A DNA stretch of 64,000 bases, from the NCBI RefSeq assembly GCF_040813715.1, contig NZ_JBFOCH010000002.1; one strand, written 5' to 3'. The notes below the pieces were generated by a model. The model was given only the letters and a program-made list of their open reading frames with translations, was not told where the DNA came from and searched no databases. The position numbers and the translations under genes were made by a program. Positions 27,322-36,102 of this stretch are shown here, piece by piece. How positions within the stretch are numbered: position 1 is the first letter of the stretch; each line of letters begins with the position of its first letter. Source of the DNA: Mesorhizobium_K marinum (GTDB lineage: Bacteria > Pseudomonadota > Alphaproteobacteria > Rhizobiales > Rhizobiaceae).

Positions 27322-28038
27322 ATGTTGCTGGATTTTCTCGCCGACTGGCTTGTCGGCATATACAATTTCCGGATCGTCGCGCACTATCTCGACGAATTCG
27401 CGCGCGGCCTCGCAAACACCCTGGCAGCTGCCGGTGCGAGCCTGATCCTGTCGGTCGCGCTGGGGACGCTCGTTGCGGGCGCGCGACTGTCTGGCACCCG
27501 CTTTCTGACGTGGCCGGCAGAAGCCTATGTCCAGGCCATCCGTTCGACCCCGTTGCTGCTGCAGATCTACATCGTCTATTTCGGGCTTCCGTTGCTGTTT
27601 CCAGCCGCCCTGCGCTGGCCGGAGCTCGGGCTCGGCATTGTCGCCCTGACCATCCATACCGCGCCCTACATGGCCGAGATCATCCGCTCCGGAATCCAGT
27701 CCGTCGAGCGGGGGCAGATCGAAGGCGCGATGGCGGTCGGCATGACCTTCCTGCAGCGCGCACGCCACGTGGTGCTGCCGCAGGCCTTCGCCAACACGCT
27801 GCCGGCGCTGCTCGGGCAAACCGCGATCCTGGTCAAGGACACTTCGCTCCTGTCGCTGATCACCGTGTTCGACGTTGTCGCCGCCGGCATGCTGCTGAAC
27901 AGCGAGCGAATCCGGCCCGGCGAGGGCTTCCTGACCGTCGCGGCCATCTATCTGACGATCTACCTGATCCTGCTCGTCCTCTCCCACCGGGTGCAGCGCA
28001 CGCTTGCAGGCAAGGCCTGGAACAGGAACCCGGCATGA
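27322..28038 (+). CDS. Amino acid ABC transporter permease
   Basis: HisM/GlnP-type inner-membrane permease of 238 residues. Conserved segments are VQAIRSTPLLLQIYIVYFGL, HTAPYMAEIIRSGIQSV, and the ATPase-contact EAA loop GQIEGAMAVGMTFLQRARHV. Start at the ATG at 27322; the GTG at 27307 would add five residues and cannot be excluded. Overlaps the second permease by 4 bp. Confidence 0.88.
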   Translation: MLLDFLADWLVGIYNFRIVAHYLDEFARGLANTLAAAGASLILSVALGTLVAGARLSGTRFLTWPAEAYVQAIRSTPLLLQIYIVYFGLPLLFPAALRWPELGLGIVALTIHTAPYMAEIIRSGIQSVERGQIEGAMAVGMTFLQRARHVVLPQAFANTLPALLGQTAILVKDTSLLSLITVFDVVAAGMLLNSERIRPGEGFLTVAAIYLTIYLILLVLSHRVQRTLAGKAWNRNPA

Positions 28039-28739
28039 TCGAGCACTACACAGAGGTCTTGCGCTCGGTCCTGCCGTTTCTGCTGACCGGCTTCGTCGAG
28101 ACGTTGCGCATCTCGCTGCTCGGCGTGGCCGGGGGCTCGGTACTGGGCTTCCTGCTGGGCGTCGTCCGGGGCCAGAACTTTCGCTACGCAACCCCGCTCA
28201 TCGGCGGATATCTGCACCTTTTGCGCGGCACGCCGTTCCTGGTGCAGCTCTATGTGATCTATTTCGTCCTGCCGGGAACCGGCATTCCCTGGCTGATGTG
28301 GGATTCGATGACTGCGTCGCTTCTCAGCCTGTCGATCTACACGTCGAGCTATGTCACGGAGATCGTCAGCGGCGCCATCCGCGCGGTGCCGCGCGGCCAG
28401 TGGGAGGGTGCTTTCGCGCTCGGGATGCGTCGCGTCCAGACACTGCGGCACATCATCCTGCCGCAGGCCGCCGCCCTGATCCTGCCCTCGCTGGGCGGCG
28501 TCTACGTCAACCTGATCAAGGCGACGTCGATCGTATCGGTCGTCGGCATCAGCGAATTGACCCGGGAGGGCGAAAACGCGATTCTGAGATACCCGGGCGA
28601 TATCCTGTTCATCTACGGCGTCGTGGCTCTCATCTACTTCTGCTACTGCTTCCCGGTCCTGAAATTCGTGGACTGGCTCGAGAGCCGGTCGCGCCAAAAC
28701 GTCAGCCGCGGCAGGGCCACGGCCGAACCGTCCCCATAA
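28035..28739 (+). CDS. Amino acid ABC transporter permease, second subunit
   Basis: 234-residue paralogue of the preceding permease, with LLRGTPFLVQLYVIYFVLPG, SIYTSSYVTEIVSGAIRAVP and the EAA loop GQWEGAFALGMRRVQTLRHI. The ATG at 28035 overlaps the previous stop (ATGA). Together with its partner it forms the heterodimeric channel. Ends 9 to 21 bp before the YheO-like regulator gene, so that gene is probably in the same operon. Confidence 0.88.
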   Translation: MIEHYTEVLRSVLPFLLTGFVETLRISLLGVAGGSVLGFLLGVVRGQNFRYATPLIGGYLHLLRGTPFLVQLYVIYFVLPGTGIPWLMWDSMTASLLSLSIYTSSYVTEIVSGAIRAVPRGQWEGAFALGMRRVQTLRHIILPQAAALILPSLGGVYVNLIKATSIVSVVGISELTREGENAILRYPGDILFIYGVVALIYFCYCFPVLKFVDWLESRSRQNVSRGRATAEPSP

Positions 28740-28760
28740 CCAAGACGAGTGTTGGATCGC

Positions 28761-29474
28761 ATGGAACAGGAACTCGAACCGATCTTCCAATCCTATGGCG
28801 CGCTGATGAGCGCACTGGTCAGCCAGTTTGGCGCGAACTGCCAGGCTTCGCTCTATGACATGCGCGGCCGACGCCCGCAGCTGGTTGCGGTCACCGGCAC
28901 CGTCATGGAGGCCGAGATCGGATCACATCTGCCCGAGAAGCTGTTCGACCGGTTGAACTCGGCGGCGCGCGAATCCGGCCAGCCGCTGCTCTTCACGGCC
29001 GCGACGCCAGACGGCCGGCGGCTGAGTTCGTCGCTGACGCTGCTGCGCGACGCATCCGGGGAGACGTTCGGCTGCCTCAGGATCGACTTCTGCATCGAAA
29101 GCCTGATGCACAGCATCAACGTGTTGCAGAACTTCTGCAACTTCGAGACGCCGCCAGCGGCGGCTCCCGCAATTGCCGGCAACGAAGACGTGATCGGCAT
29201 GGTCGATGCGATCGTCAGCGAAGTGATGAACGAGAACGGTTCGCTGCGCACGCAAGACAAGCGCACCTACCGCATGAACGTGGTGAGGGGGCTCGAGAAG
29301 AAGAACGTCTTTTTGGTGAAAGGGGCGATCGACCTGATCGCGGCGAGAATGAACGTGTCCAAGTTTACGCTGTACAACTACATCGACAAGGTCCGCAGCG
29401 AGACGGGCTCGGTCGACCCTAAGTCGTCGCTCCGCGACAGCCTGCAGGCGTCTGGCAAGGCGGACGGACGATGA
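28761..29474 (+). CDS. YheO/DauR-family transcriptional regulator
   Basis: About 237 residues. The N-terminal half is the YheO PAS-like sensor domain (FQSYGALMSALVSQFGANC, then LLRDASGETFGCLRIDFCIE). The C-terminal half is the YheO-type helix-turn-helix (GAIDLIAARMNVSKFTLYNY). DauR, a member of this family, controls D-arginine use in Pseudomonas, which agrees with the D-amino acid context. Start is uncertain: ATG 28761 chosen, with GTG 28749 and TTG 28752 in frame. It overlaps the next gene by 4 bp. Confidence 0.85.
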   Translation: MEQELEPIFQSYGALMSALVSQFGANCQASLYDMRGRRPQLVAVTGTVMEAEIGSHLPEKLFDRLNSAARESGQPLLFTAATPDGRRLSSSLTLLRDASGETFGCLRIDFCIESLMHSINVLQNFCNFETPPAAAPAIAGNEDVIGMVDAIVSEVMNENGSLRTQDKRTYRMNVVRGLEKKNVFLVKGAIDLIAARMNVSKFTLYNYIDKVRSETGSVDPKSSLRDSLQASGKADGR

Positions 29475-30572
29475 CCGATTTCGGCCATTCGCGCATTGCA
29501 CTCCTCGATGGACCGACGCCGCTTCGCCGCATGGAGCGACTGGAAGCGACGCTTGGTCGCCGACCCCTCTACATCAAGCGCGACGACCACATGGAAGCCG
29601 GTCTCGGCGGCAACAAGCTGCGCAGCCTGGAGTTCTGGGTTGGTGCTGCGCTCGAGGAGGATGCCGACGTGCTTGTCGTTGCTGGCGAGCCCAACTCCAA
29701 CCAGTGCCGGCTGACCGCGGCGGCTGCGGCGAAGGCCGGCCTCGACTGCGTCATCGTCCACAACGCACACCAGGACGACTGGGCGGGCCGCGCGTCGGCG
29801 CTCAGCCGCATTCTCGGCGCAACGATCAGGTTCGTCGGGCCGATGGACGAGAGCCGCCGCTCAAACGTGGTCGAGGACGTCGCCGAACAGCTGCGGTTCG
29901 ATGGCCGGCGACCCTATGTCGNACCGCCGGTCAAACGTGGTTGAGGACGTCGCCGAACAGTTGCGGCTCGATGGCCGGCGACCCTATGTCGTCGGCAACG
30001 GAGTGGTCGGCGCCCTGGGTTATGCGCGTGCCGCGGCCGAACTCCTGCGGCAGTCGGACGAGACGGGCGCGGGGATTCGCCACGTGTTCCTGCCCGGATC
30101 GATGGGGCCGACCGAGACGGGCTTCATCTTCGGCAATGCCTTGTTGGGGAATCCGTTCGAGGTTCACCTGGTAAGCGTGGAATACGGGCTGGCGGACCTG
30201 GCGGCGAGAATTGCGCGTATCGACCGCGATCTCAGGCGGACGACCGGGCTCAATCCGCCGCCGCTGGAGGATGCGGCCATCCACTACCACATGGACTACC
30301 TTGGACCGGGCTATGCCCGACCCACGCCGCAGGCCGAGGAGGCGATACTTGCGCTGGCGCGGCACGAGGCGATCTTCCTCGAGCACACCTACACGAGCAA
30401 GACGTTCGCCTGCTTCATGGACATGGCCAAGGGTGGCGCGCTGCCGGCCGACGAGGCCATGTGCTTCCTGCACACGGGCGGCGTTCCCGCTCTCTTCTGG
30501 CAGCTGGACCTCTTCAACCTCATCCGGCAGCCGGATTCTGGACGAACGGAGGCCTTGCTGCCGGCAGTCTAG
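29471..30572 (+). CDS. D-cysteine desulfhydrase / ACC deaminase-family PLP enzyme (frame broken by a contig join)
   Basis: Fold-type II PLP enzyme. It starts MTDFGHSRIALLDGPTPLRR, with YIKRDDH and the PLP-lysine motif GLGGNKLRSLEF. Later come GEPNSNQCRLTAAAAAKAGL, HVFLPGSMGPTETGFIFG (phosphate-binding side) and FLHTGGVPALF near the end. As printed it is frameshifted because 29854-29921 and 29924-29991 are two versions of the same 68 bases around N29922. Collapsing 70 bases restores 343 residues. Family members deaminate D-cysteine, D-serine-like substrates or ACC; the exact substrate is open. Co-transcribed with the YheO-like regulator. Confidence 0.85.
29854..29991. repeat. Divergent contig overlap (N at 29922)
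   Basis: Two 68-base versions of the same coding segment differ at four positions (one C/G and three C/T changes, mostly silent). This points to two closely related strains, not a tandem repeat. Confidence 0.88.
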
Positions 30573-30640
30573 AGGACGAAAGGGCAGCATCGCGCGGCGA
30601 ACTGTCTGAGGTCCGGTAGCGCGCACGGCGCGTCCGTTGC

Positions 30641-30692
30641 GAGGAATACGGGCAGGGGGCTTCCCCCAAGCCGGACCGGCTTGTGATTCCTC
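30641..30692. terminator. Three-stem folded element downstream of the desulfhydrase gene
   Basis: An outer stem GAGGAAT (30641-30647) with ATTCCTC (30686-30692) encloses two perfect inner hairpins: GGGGG-CTT-CCCCC (30655-30667) and AAGCCG-GAC-CGGCTT (30668-30682). It lies in the 258-bp gap between the D-amino acid operon and the polysaccharide locus. A terminator is the simplest role, though there is no T-tract. The rest of the gap holds nothing I can support. Confidence 0.4.
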
Positions 30693-30830
30693 CGAAGCGT
30701 TCGGGCGGACGGAAATGCGGCGCCTCGACCGCGAGGGCCCAGCGCGCGTGGCCGGCTTGCCAATGTCGGCGAAGACGTTAACAAAAGCGGATCGGTTGCT
30801 TTGGCTGCCTGGCTGGAGAGGGAAACAGGC

Positions 30831-31781
30831 GTGAGCTCGATTTCGCTGGTTGTCGTGGCTCCGGTATTCGAGGACGGCGCCATCGCGTCCACCTTCTGCC
30901 GCGACCTCAGGGAAGCGCTGGGGCCCGATGTCTACGTCGTGCTGGTTGATGACGGCTCGGTCGAAAGCGAGGTGCATTCCTCGGCGATCTCCGGAGCGGG
31001 GTTGCGAGGCGTCGTCATCCACCTGCGGCGCAATCTCGGGCATCAGAGGGCGATCGCGACCGGTCTGAACTACGCTGCGGACAAGATGCCCGACGCACGC
31101 GTCGTCGTCATGGATTCCGACGGCGAGGACATTCCGGCGACGGCGCCGGCGCTGCTGAGGTCGCTGGCGGACGGCAGCGTCGATGTCGCCGTCGCGGAAC
31201 GGAAGAACCGGCATGAATCGCTCCTCTTCAAGGCGTTCTATGCCTTCTACAAGGTGATCTTCACGCTGCTTTGCGGGCGCCGCATCACCTTCGGCAACTT
31301 CATGGCGGTCACGCCGGCCGGTGCGAGGGTTCTGGCCGCGATGCCGGAACTGTGGGTTCATGTCGCCAGCAGCGTACTTTTGTCTCGGCTGCGGGTCGCC
31401 TATGCGCCGATCGACCGCGGGCAACGCTATGGCGGCCGCAGCAAGATGAACTTTTCGTCCCTGGTCCTGCACGGCGTGCGCGCCCTGATGGTCTTTTCGG
31501 AAGACGTTCTCGTCCGGGTCTGCATCCTGTGCGCCGCCGTCGCCGCGACGTCGCTGGCGCTGATGGGGCTGGCGGTCGTGCTGAAGGCGATCGGCTTCGC
31601 GACGCCCGGGTGGTTCTCGGTCGCGCTCGGGATTCTGTTGCTCGTCCTCCTGCAGACCGGCACGCTGACGCTGATGACGCTCGTCCTGTCGGGGGTCGCG
31701 CGTGTCTCCAGCCTGGCCGCGGTCGACTATCGCACGCTGATCAGGGAGGTCGACGAGGTCCATGGACAGACCCCGGGCTGA
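30831..31781 (+). CDS. GT2 glycosyltransferase, polyprenyl-phosphate sugar synthase (GtrB-like)
   Basis: 316 residues from GTG 30831, which has GGAGAGG upstream; an in-frame TTG at 30801 is less likely. The GT-A fold shows VVVAPVFEDGAIA, LVDDGS, the LRRNLGHQRAIATGL segment and the metal motif MDSDGED. Two membrane helices at the C-terminus (about 230-300) anchor it in the inner membrane. Such enzymes load a sugar from a nucleotide donor onto undecaprenyl phosphate. The next gene encodes the GtrA-type flippase, and three GT-C-like membrane proteins follow, a standard set for periplasmic glycosylation. Confidence 0.85.
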   Translation: MSSISLVVVAPVFEDGAIASTFCRDLREALGPDVYVVLVDDGSVESEVHSSAISGAGLRGVVIHLRRNLGHQRAIATGLNYAADKMPDARVVVMDSDGEDIPATAPALLRSLADGSVDVAVAERKNRHESLLFKAFYAFYKVIFTLLCGRRITFGNFMAVTPAGARVLAAMPELWVHVASSVLLSRLRVAYAPIDRGQRYGGRSKMNFSSLVLHGVRALMVFSEDVLVRVCILCAAVAATSLALMGLAVVLKAIGFATPGWFSVALGILLLVLLQTGTLTLMTLVLSGVARVSSLAAVDYRTLIREVDEVHGQTPG

Positions 31782-32160
31782 CGCGCGGCGGCAGTTCGCG
31801 CGGTACCTGGCGAACGGGATCGCCGCGACCGCTGCGCACTATTCCGTCCTCGTGTTCCTGCTTGAAGTCGTTGGCGTCCCGTCGGCCGGCGCCGCGAACT
31901 TCGTTGCGGCCGTCGTCGGGATTACCGTCTCTTTCCTCGGCAGCCGCTATTTCGTCTTCGAGGCGGGCGATGGCGACTGGTCGGGGCAGTTGTGGCGGTT
32001 CGTGCTCATCTATGCGATGCTGGCCGTGTTGCACGCTGGCGTGCTTTTTGTCTGGACTGATCGGCTCGGGTACGATTTTCGCATCGGCTTCCTCATCGCA
32101 ACGGGACTGCAGGTGATGATCAGTTTCGTCGCCAACCGAACGTTGGTGTTCGCGCCTTGA
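31762..32160 (+). CDS. GtrA-family membrane protein (lipid-linked sugar flippase)
   Basis: 132 residues with four hydrophobic helices. Family marks are FARYLANGIAATAAHYSVL, NFVAAVVGITVSFLGSRYFV with the conserved SRYFVF, and FVANRTLVFAP at the end. Thought to flip polyprenyl-phosphate sugars to the periplasm. It overlaps the GtrB-like gene by 20 bp and the next gene by 4 bp (TTGA). Confidence 0.88.
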   Translation: MDRPRADARRQFARYLANGIAATAAHYSVLVFLLEVVGVPSAGAANFVAAVVGITVSFLGSRYFVFEAGDGDWSGQLWRFVLIYAMLAVLHAGVLFVWTDRLGYDFRIGFLIATGLQVMISFVANRTLVFAP

Positions 32161-32753
32161 AGGTCTGGGCGGCGCTCCTCCTGACGCTGCTGTTCCTGGC
32201 GCTGATGGCGGCGTTCTACCTGGCGCATGTCTGGATCTTTCCGGTAACGGTGGTGCTCTACGCGGCCGTTTTCGACGGCGTCGTGGCCGCGGTAGCGACG
32301 GCGGCGATCATGCTTGCGCTTCGCCGGCGCCTTCCGTTCGGCGGCTTCGAGCGGTTGCTGCTCTGCTGCCTGTGGCTGCTGACGGGGTACACGGTGGCGA
32401 TCTCCGTCCCGACCGTGCTTGACCGGTCCTTGTCCTTCTACATCCTCGAAAAGATCCAGCAGCGTGGCGGCGGCATTCGCGCCGATCGCCTCGGCGATGT
32501 TTTCGTTGGCGAGTACATGCCCGAGTTTCGTCTCGTCGACGTGAGGCTGACCGAGCAGATCGAGTCCGGAACGGTGACCCTCGACAACGGCTGCGTCCGC
32601 TTGACGCCGCGCGGCGAGGCGCTGGCGAGCTTCAGCCGCTTCTTCCGCACGAATCTCCTGCCGAAGCAAAGGTGGCTGATGGACGAGAAGACCGACGCGC
32701 TCGTCGATCCCTTCGCAAACAGCAGGAAGGGGGTGATGGGATATGAATGTTGA
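32157..32753 (+). CDS. Hypothetical protein with N-terminal membrane segments
   Basis: 198 residues, starting at a TTG that overlaps the GtrA stop (TTGA). About three hydrophobic segments occupy residues 1-95 (LLLTLLFLALMAAFYLAHVW, ALVVLYAAVFDGV-like, LLLCCLWLLTGYTVAISV). A hydrophilic domain of about 100 residues with DRSLSFYILEKIQQRGGG and RLTPRGEALASF follows. It is encoded between the flippase and a GT-C-like protein, so it may assist periplasmic sugar transfer. I do not recognise the family. Confidence 0.6.
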   Translation: MKVWAALLLTLLFLALMAAFYLAHVWIFPVTVVLYAAVFDGVVAAVATAAIMLALRRRLPFGGFERLLLCCLWLLTGYTVAISVPTVLDRSLSFYILEKIQQRGGGIRADRLGDVFVGEYMPEFRLVDVRLTEQIESGTVTLDNGCVRLTPRGEALASFSRFFRTNLLPKQRWLMDEKTDALVDPFANSRKGVMGYEC

Positions 32754-34407
32754 GCGGCCCGCGCGGCTGGACCGGATAACGGCGCCGGCTGCTGGCTGGT
32801 CCATGCACGAGTGGGTGCTGGCGCCGCTGCTCCTGGCGATCGGCATGTTCGGCAGCGTGCTGCCCGACATGGGCTACTTCAGCATGGTCCCCGGAGACAT
32901 TGGCGATCCGCGCTTCAACAGCGTCGTCCTCGAGCATCTTTTTCGCCTGGCGACGGGGCAGCAGAATGCGCTGTGGAGCCCGGACTTCTTCTTCCCGTTC
33001 GGCGGCGTGCTTGCGTTCAGCGACAATCATCTCGGGTCTGGCGCCGTCTACGTCGCGGCGCGGCTCCTCGGCGCCATGCGCGAGCATGCGTTCGACGTCT
33101 GGTACCTGACCGGATTCATCCTGAACTTCCTCGCGGCCCTTTATGCGCTGAACCGGTTTGGCCTGTCACCGGCGGCGTCGGCCATCGGCGCATTCCTCTT
33201 CACCTTCGCGATTCCCGCTCTGGCGCAAAACGGCCATGCGCAACTGGTCTACCGCTTTGCGGTCCCTCTGGCCGTACTCGCGCTTTGGCAGTTGTTCACG
33301 AGGCGGCGGGCGATGGACGCTGTGACGGTGATCGTCTGGACGGTGTGGCAATTCTACTGTTCGATCTATGTCGGCATATTCCTGTTCTACCTGCTGGCTG
33401 CGATGACGGCCGTGCTCGTTCGCCAGGAGCGCAGCGTACCGCTGCGGCCATGGCTCGAGAGCCTTTCGCGCGAGACGGCCGCGACGAAGGCGCTCGGCGC
33501 GGCAGTCGGCGTGGCGGCCCTCGCCGCGCTCGCATATCTAGTCGGCAACTATTTTGCGGTGTCGCGCCTCTACGATCTTGGGCGCGACGTCGAGCAGATC
33601 ACGCCGATGCTGCCGCGCTGGGCGAGCTATATCGTGGCTGATGTCAGTCCCTGGCTCGACGGCGTTGCCCGCTCGATCCCCATGCCGGTCCGGCACGAGC
33701 ACCAGATGTTCGTGGGCTTCGGCGCGGTCGCGCTGGCGGCGGCCGGCATCCTGGGGGCGTGGCGTCAGCCGGGCTCGAGGATCGGCAAGACCATGATGTG
33801 GTCGCTGCTGCTGCTGATGATCGGCACGCTATGGATCAAGCATTTTTCGTTCTACTACCTGATCGCCTGGCTGCCGGGCATCAACGCCGTGCGCGCCGTC
33901 ACCCGCATCATCGTCGTCATGCTCCTGCCGATTTCCGTGCTGGCAGGGCTGGGTGTCGACTATCTGAGGCGGGCCGTCGGCAGGACCGCGATGGCCGATG
34001 TCGCGGTCGTCCTGGCCTCGGCTGCCCTGGTCGTTCTCGAGCCGCTTAACGTCCCGCCGCGCTCCGACCCCATCGCAATGTGGCAGGAAAGGCAGGCCGC
34101 GCTGAAGGCGATCCTGCCGACGGATCTGCCGCCGGACGCCATCATCTGGGTAAGGACCGGATCGGACGTGCGGGTCGACATGGTGCATGCCGAGCTCGAC
34201 GCGATGATCCTCGCCCAGGATATCGGAAGACCGACGCTCAACGGCTATTCCGGCAACCAGCCGCCCGGCAATATCGGCAGCGACAGCTGCGACAGCGTCG
34301 AGGACAAGCTGCGCGGCTATGCGGACTTCATGGGCGGCATCGATGTCTCCGACTACGTGAAACGCGTGGTGACGCTCGACCTGTCGCCATGCGGGAAAGC
34401 TCAGTGA
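32743..34407 (+). CDS. Polytopic membrane protein, GT-C glycosyltransferase-like
   Basis: 554 residues with ten or more membrane segments. An early acidic loop, MVPGDIGDPRFNSVVLEH, carries the Asp pair expected at the catalytic periplasmic loop of GT-C enzymes. FFFPFGGVLAFSDNHLGSGA follows. The C-terminal third is soluble (VRTGSDVRVDMVHAELD, ending DLSPCGKAQ). It overlaps the preceding gene by 11 bp. Likely transfers a sugar from a polyprenyl-phosphate carrier made by the GtrB/GtrA pair. Acceptor unknown. Confidence 0.65.
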   Translation: MNVERPARLDRITAPAAGWSMHEWVLAPLLLAIGMFGSVLPDMGYFSMVPGDIGDPRFNSVVLEHLFRLATGQQNALWSPDFFFPFGGVLAFSDNHLGSGAVYVAARLLGAMREHAFDVWYLTGFILNFLAALYALNRFGLSPAASAIGAFLFTFAIPALAQNGHAQLVYRFAVPLAVLALWQLFTRRRAMDAVTVIVWTVWQFYCSIYVGIFLFYLLAAMTAVLVRQERSVPLRPWLESLSRETAATKALGAAVGVAALAALAYLVGNYFAVSRLYDLGRDVEQITPMLPRWASYIVADVSPWLDGVARSIPMPVRHEHQMFVGFGAVALAAAGILGAWRQPGSRIGKTMMWSLLLLMIGTLWIKHFSFYYLIAWLPGINAVRAVTRIIVVMLLPISVLAGLGVDYLRRAVGRTAMADVAVVLASAALVVLEPLNVPPRSDPIAMWQERQAALKAILPTDLPPDAIIWVRTGSDVRVDMVHAELDAMILAQDIGRPTLNGYSGNQPPGNIGSDSCDSVEDKLRGYADFMGGIDVSDYVKRVVTLDLSPCGKAQ

Positions 34408-34444
34408 TGCGGCCCGGATTGTCCCACCAGCGACGGAATGCCGG

Positions 34445-35971
34445 ATGACCGCCGCAGGATCGCAACGGCCGCAGCTGTTCCAGGTTGCCCTGCTCGCTGT
34501 GCTGATCGGGATCACGTTCCAGGGGGCGCTCCGGTTGCCCGGTGTCAGAGAAGCGCCGCTCGGTTGCGACGACTTCGGCTACCACAGGCAGGCGGCGTTG
34601 TTCAGGGAAAACGGACTGCGCGGCTTCGACACGGGGCTCGAGACGCCGAATTCGCGACGGCTTATCGAGATCGCGAAGGCCACTGGAGAGAAGACGTCTC
34701 ACTGGTACCAGGCTGTCGCCCCTCACTGCCACCACTATCGCGCGGATGTCGACAAGGTGATCCTGCAGTACCCTCCCGGGACCGGCATGCTGATGGCGCC
34801 CCTGCCCGAGGATGTAGAGCGAAGGTGGCTGAGATACGGCTGCCTGTTCGCAGTCGCCGCGGCGTTCGCCTATCTCCTTGCAAGGACAACGCGTCCTGCC
34901 GATGGACTGGTCGTTCTCGGCGGTGCGGGGCTTGTCCTGGCCGCATCTCAGGTCGGGACCGACTCGGCCTATGCCGGCATCGCCCTGTCGGTCGTCTGCG
35001 CGTTGCTCCTTGCGCCGGCGCTTGGGACAGCCGGCACCCTGGCGCCGGCGCTGCTTGGGTTGGCGGCCGGGTTTTCATCGACGATCCGTGTGACCAACCT
35101 GCTCATCGTCGCAATCGTCGGCCTTGTGTTCCTAGTCAGGCTGGTCAGGAGCAGAAGCCGGTCGGACGGCGCCAGCCTGATGGCCTATTCGGCCGGGTCG
35201 ATGGCAGGCCTCGCGCCGGCAATTTGGGCAAATTTCGTCAATGCGGGCTCCATCTTCAGGACCACCTACTCGGCCGTCGATGCGACGAAGCCGGAATTCG
35301 ATCTCGACGACATCTTGCGCGGAATAGCGTTCTATTTCGGAGACAATTCGAACGGCCTCGCCCTGACCCTGTCGCTGGTGATCGGCATCGCGACTCTGCT
35401 CGCCCATCCTCGATCCGTTGCAATGTCGGTTGCGGCATGGGTGATGGCTCTGTCGCTCGCCTATCTCGTCCCAAAGGATGTGCTCGTTCCATACTATCTG
35501 CTGTCGGCGGCAGCGTTCCTGACGACGGTTTCGGTAGCCGTGTTGATCGGCTTGCCGGAGCCGACCAAGCCTGCGAGGGGATGGACGGCTTGGGCCTTCC
35601 CGGCGGCCGTTGCCGTCGCCGCGGTCGTGGGGCTAATGGCCATCGCGTTCCCGAGCCAGAGACTTGCCATCGATCCGGCCGTCAAGCAGCGATTTGCCGA
35701 CGATCCGATCGTCTGGGGCGATGTCTATGGCAGCGCAGTCGTCGCGCGTTACGGCGCCTATTCGGCCAAGATCATGTTTACCTCGCCCGAGATTCAGGAC
35801 GCTCTCGTCTCCGGACTTGACGATGCCGGAATTGAGCAGTTCTTCCTCGTCGACACGGATTCGATGGCGGCGGTCGTCGATCGCGTCCGAACCCGGTGGC
35901 TGCTGACGCCGGCGGGCGACGTTTTCGGAAGACCTCTCTACAGGCTGTCCGGGCGCCTGGCGGCCGGATGA
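34445..35971 (+). CDS. Polytopic membrane protein, possible GT-C glycosyltransferase
   Basis: 508 residues with about ten membrane segments. The first periplasmic loop reads APLGCDDFGYHRQAALFREN, holding an acidic pair, and is followed by LQYPPGTGMLMAPLPED, a pattern resembling the YPPG(T) segment of the GT39/PMT-like superfamily. The C-terminal 100 residues are soluble. It lies 37 bp after the previous GT-C-like gene and probably acts with it. Substrate unknown. Confidence 0.62.
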   Translation: MTAAGSQRPQLFQVALLAVLIGITFQGALRLPGVREAPLGCDDFGYHRQAALFRENGLRGFDTGLETPNSRRLIEIAKATGEKTSHWYQAVAPHCHHYRADVDKVILQYPPGTGMLMAPLPEDVERRWLRYGCLFAVAAAFAYLLARTTRPADGLVVLGGAGLVLAASQVGTDSAYAGIALSVVCALLLAPALGTAGTLAPALLGLAAGFSSTIRVTNLLIVAIVGLVFLVRLVRSRSRSDGASLMAYSAGSMAGLAPAIWANFVNAGSIFRTTYSAVDATKPEFDLDDILRGIAFYFGDNSNGLALTLSLVIGIATLLAHPRSVAMSVAAWVMALSLAYLVPKDVLVPYYLLSAAAFLTTVSVAVLIGLPEPTKPARGWTAWAFPAAVAVAAVVGLMAIAFPSQRLAIDPAVKQRFADDPIVWGDVYGSAVVARYGAYSAKIMFTSPEIQDALVSGLDDAGIEQFFLVDTDSMAAVVDRVRTRWLLTPAGDVFGRPLYRLSGRLAAG

Positions 35972-36102
35972 GCACAGCATTCCCGATCGCGCGTGGCCGT
36001 CAGAGAGGAAGCGGTTGCGACGCGTTCGGCCCCCGGCGGCCCTGCAAAAGGCGAACCGGCTTTCTTCACCCGACCCGGTGAGCTATCGATAGACCGATTG
36101 GG

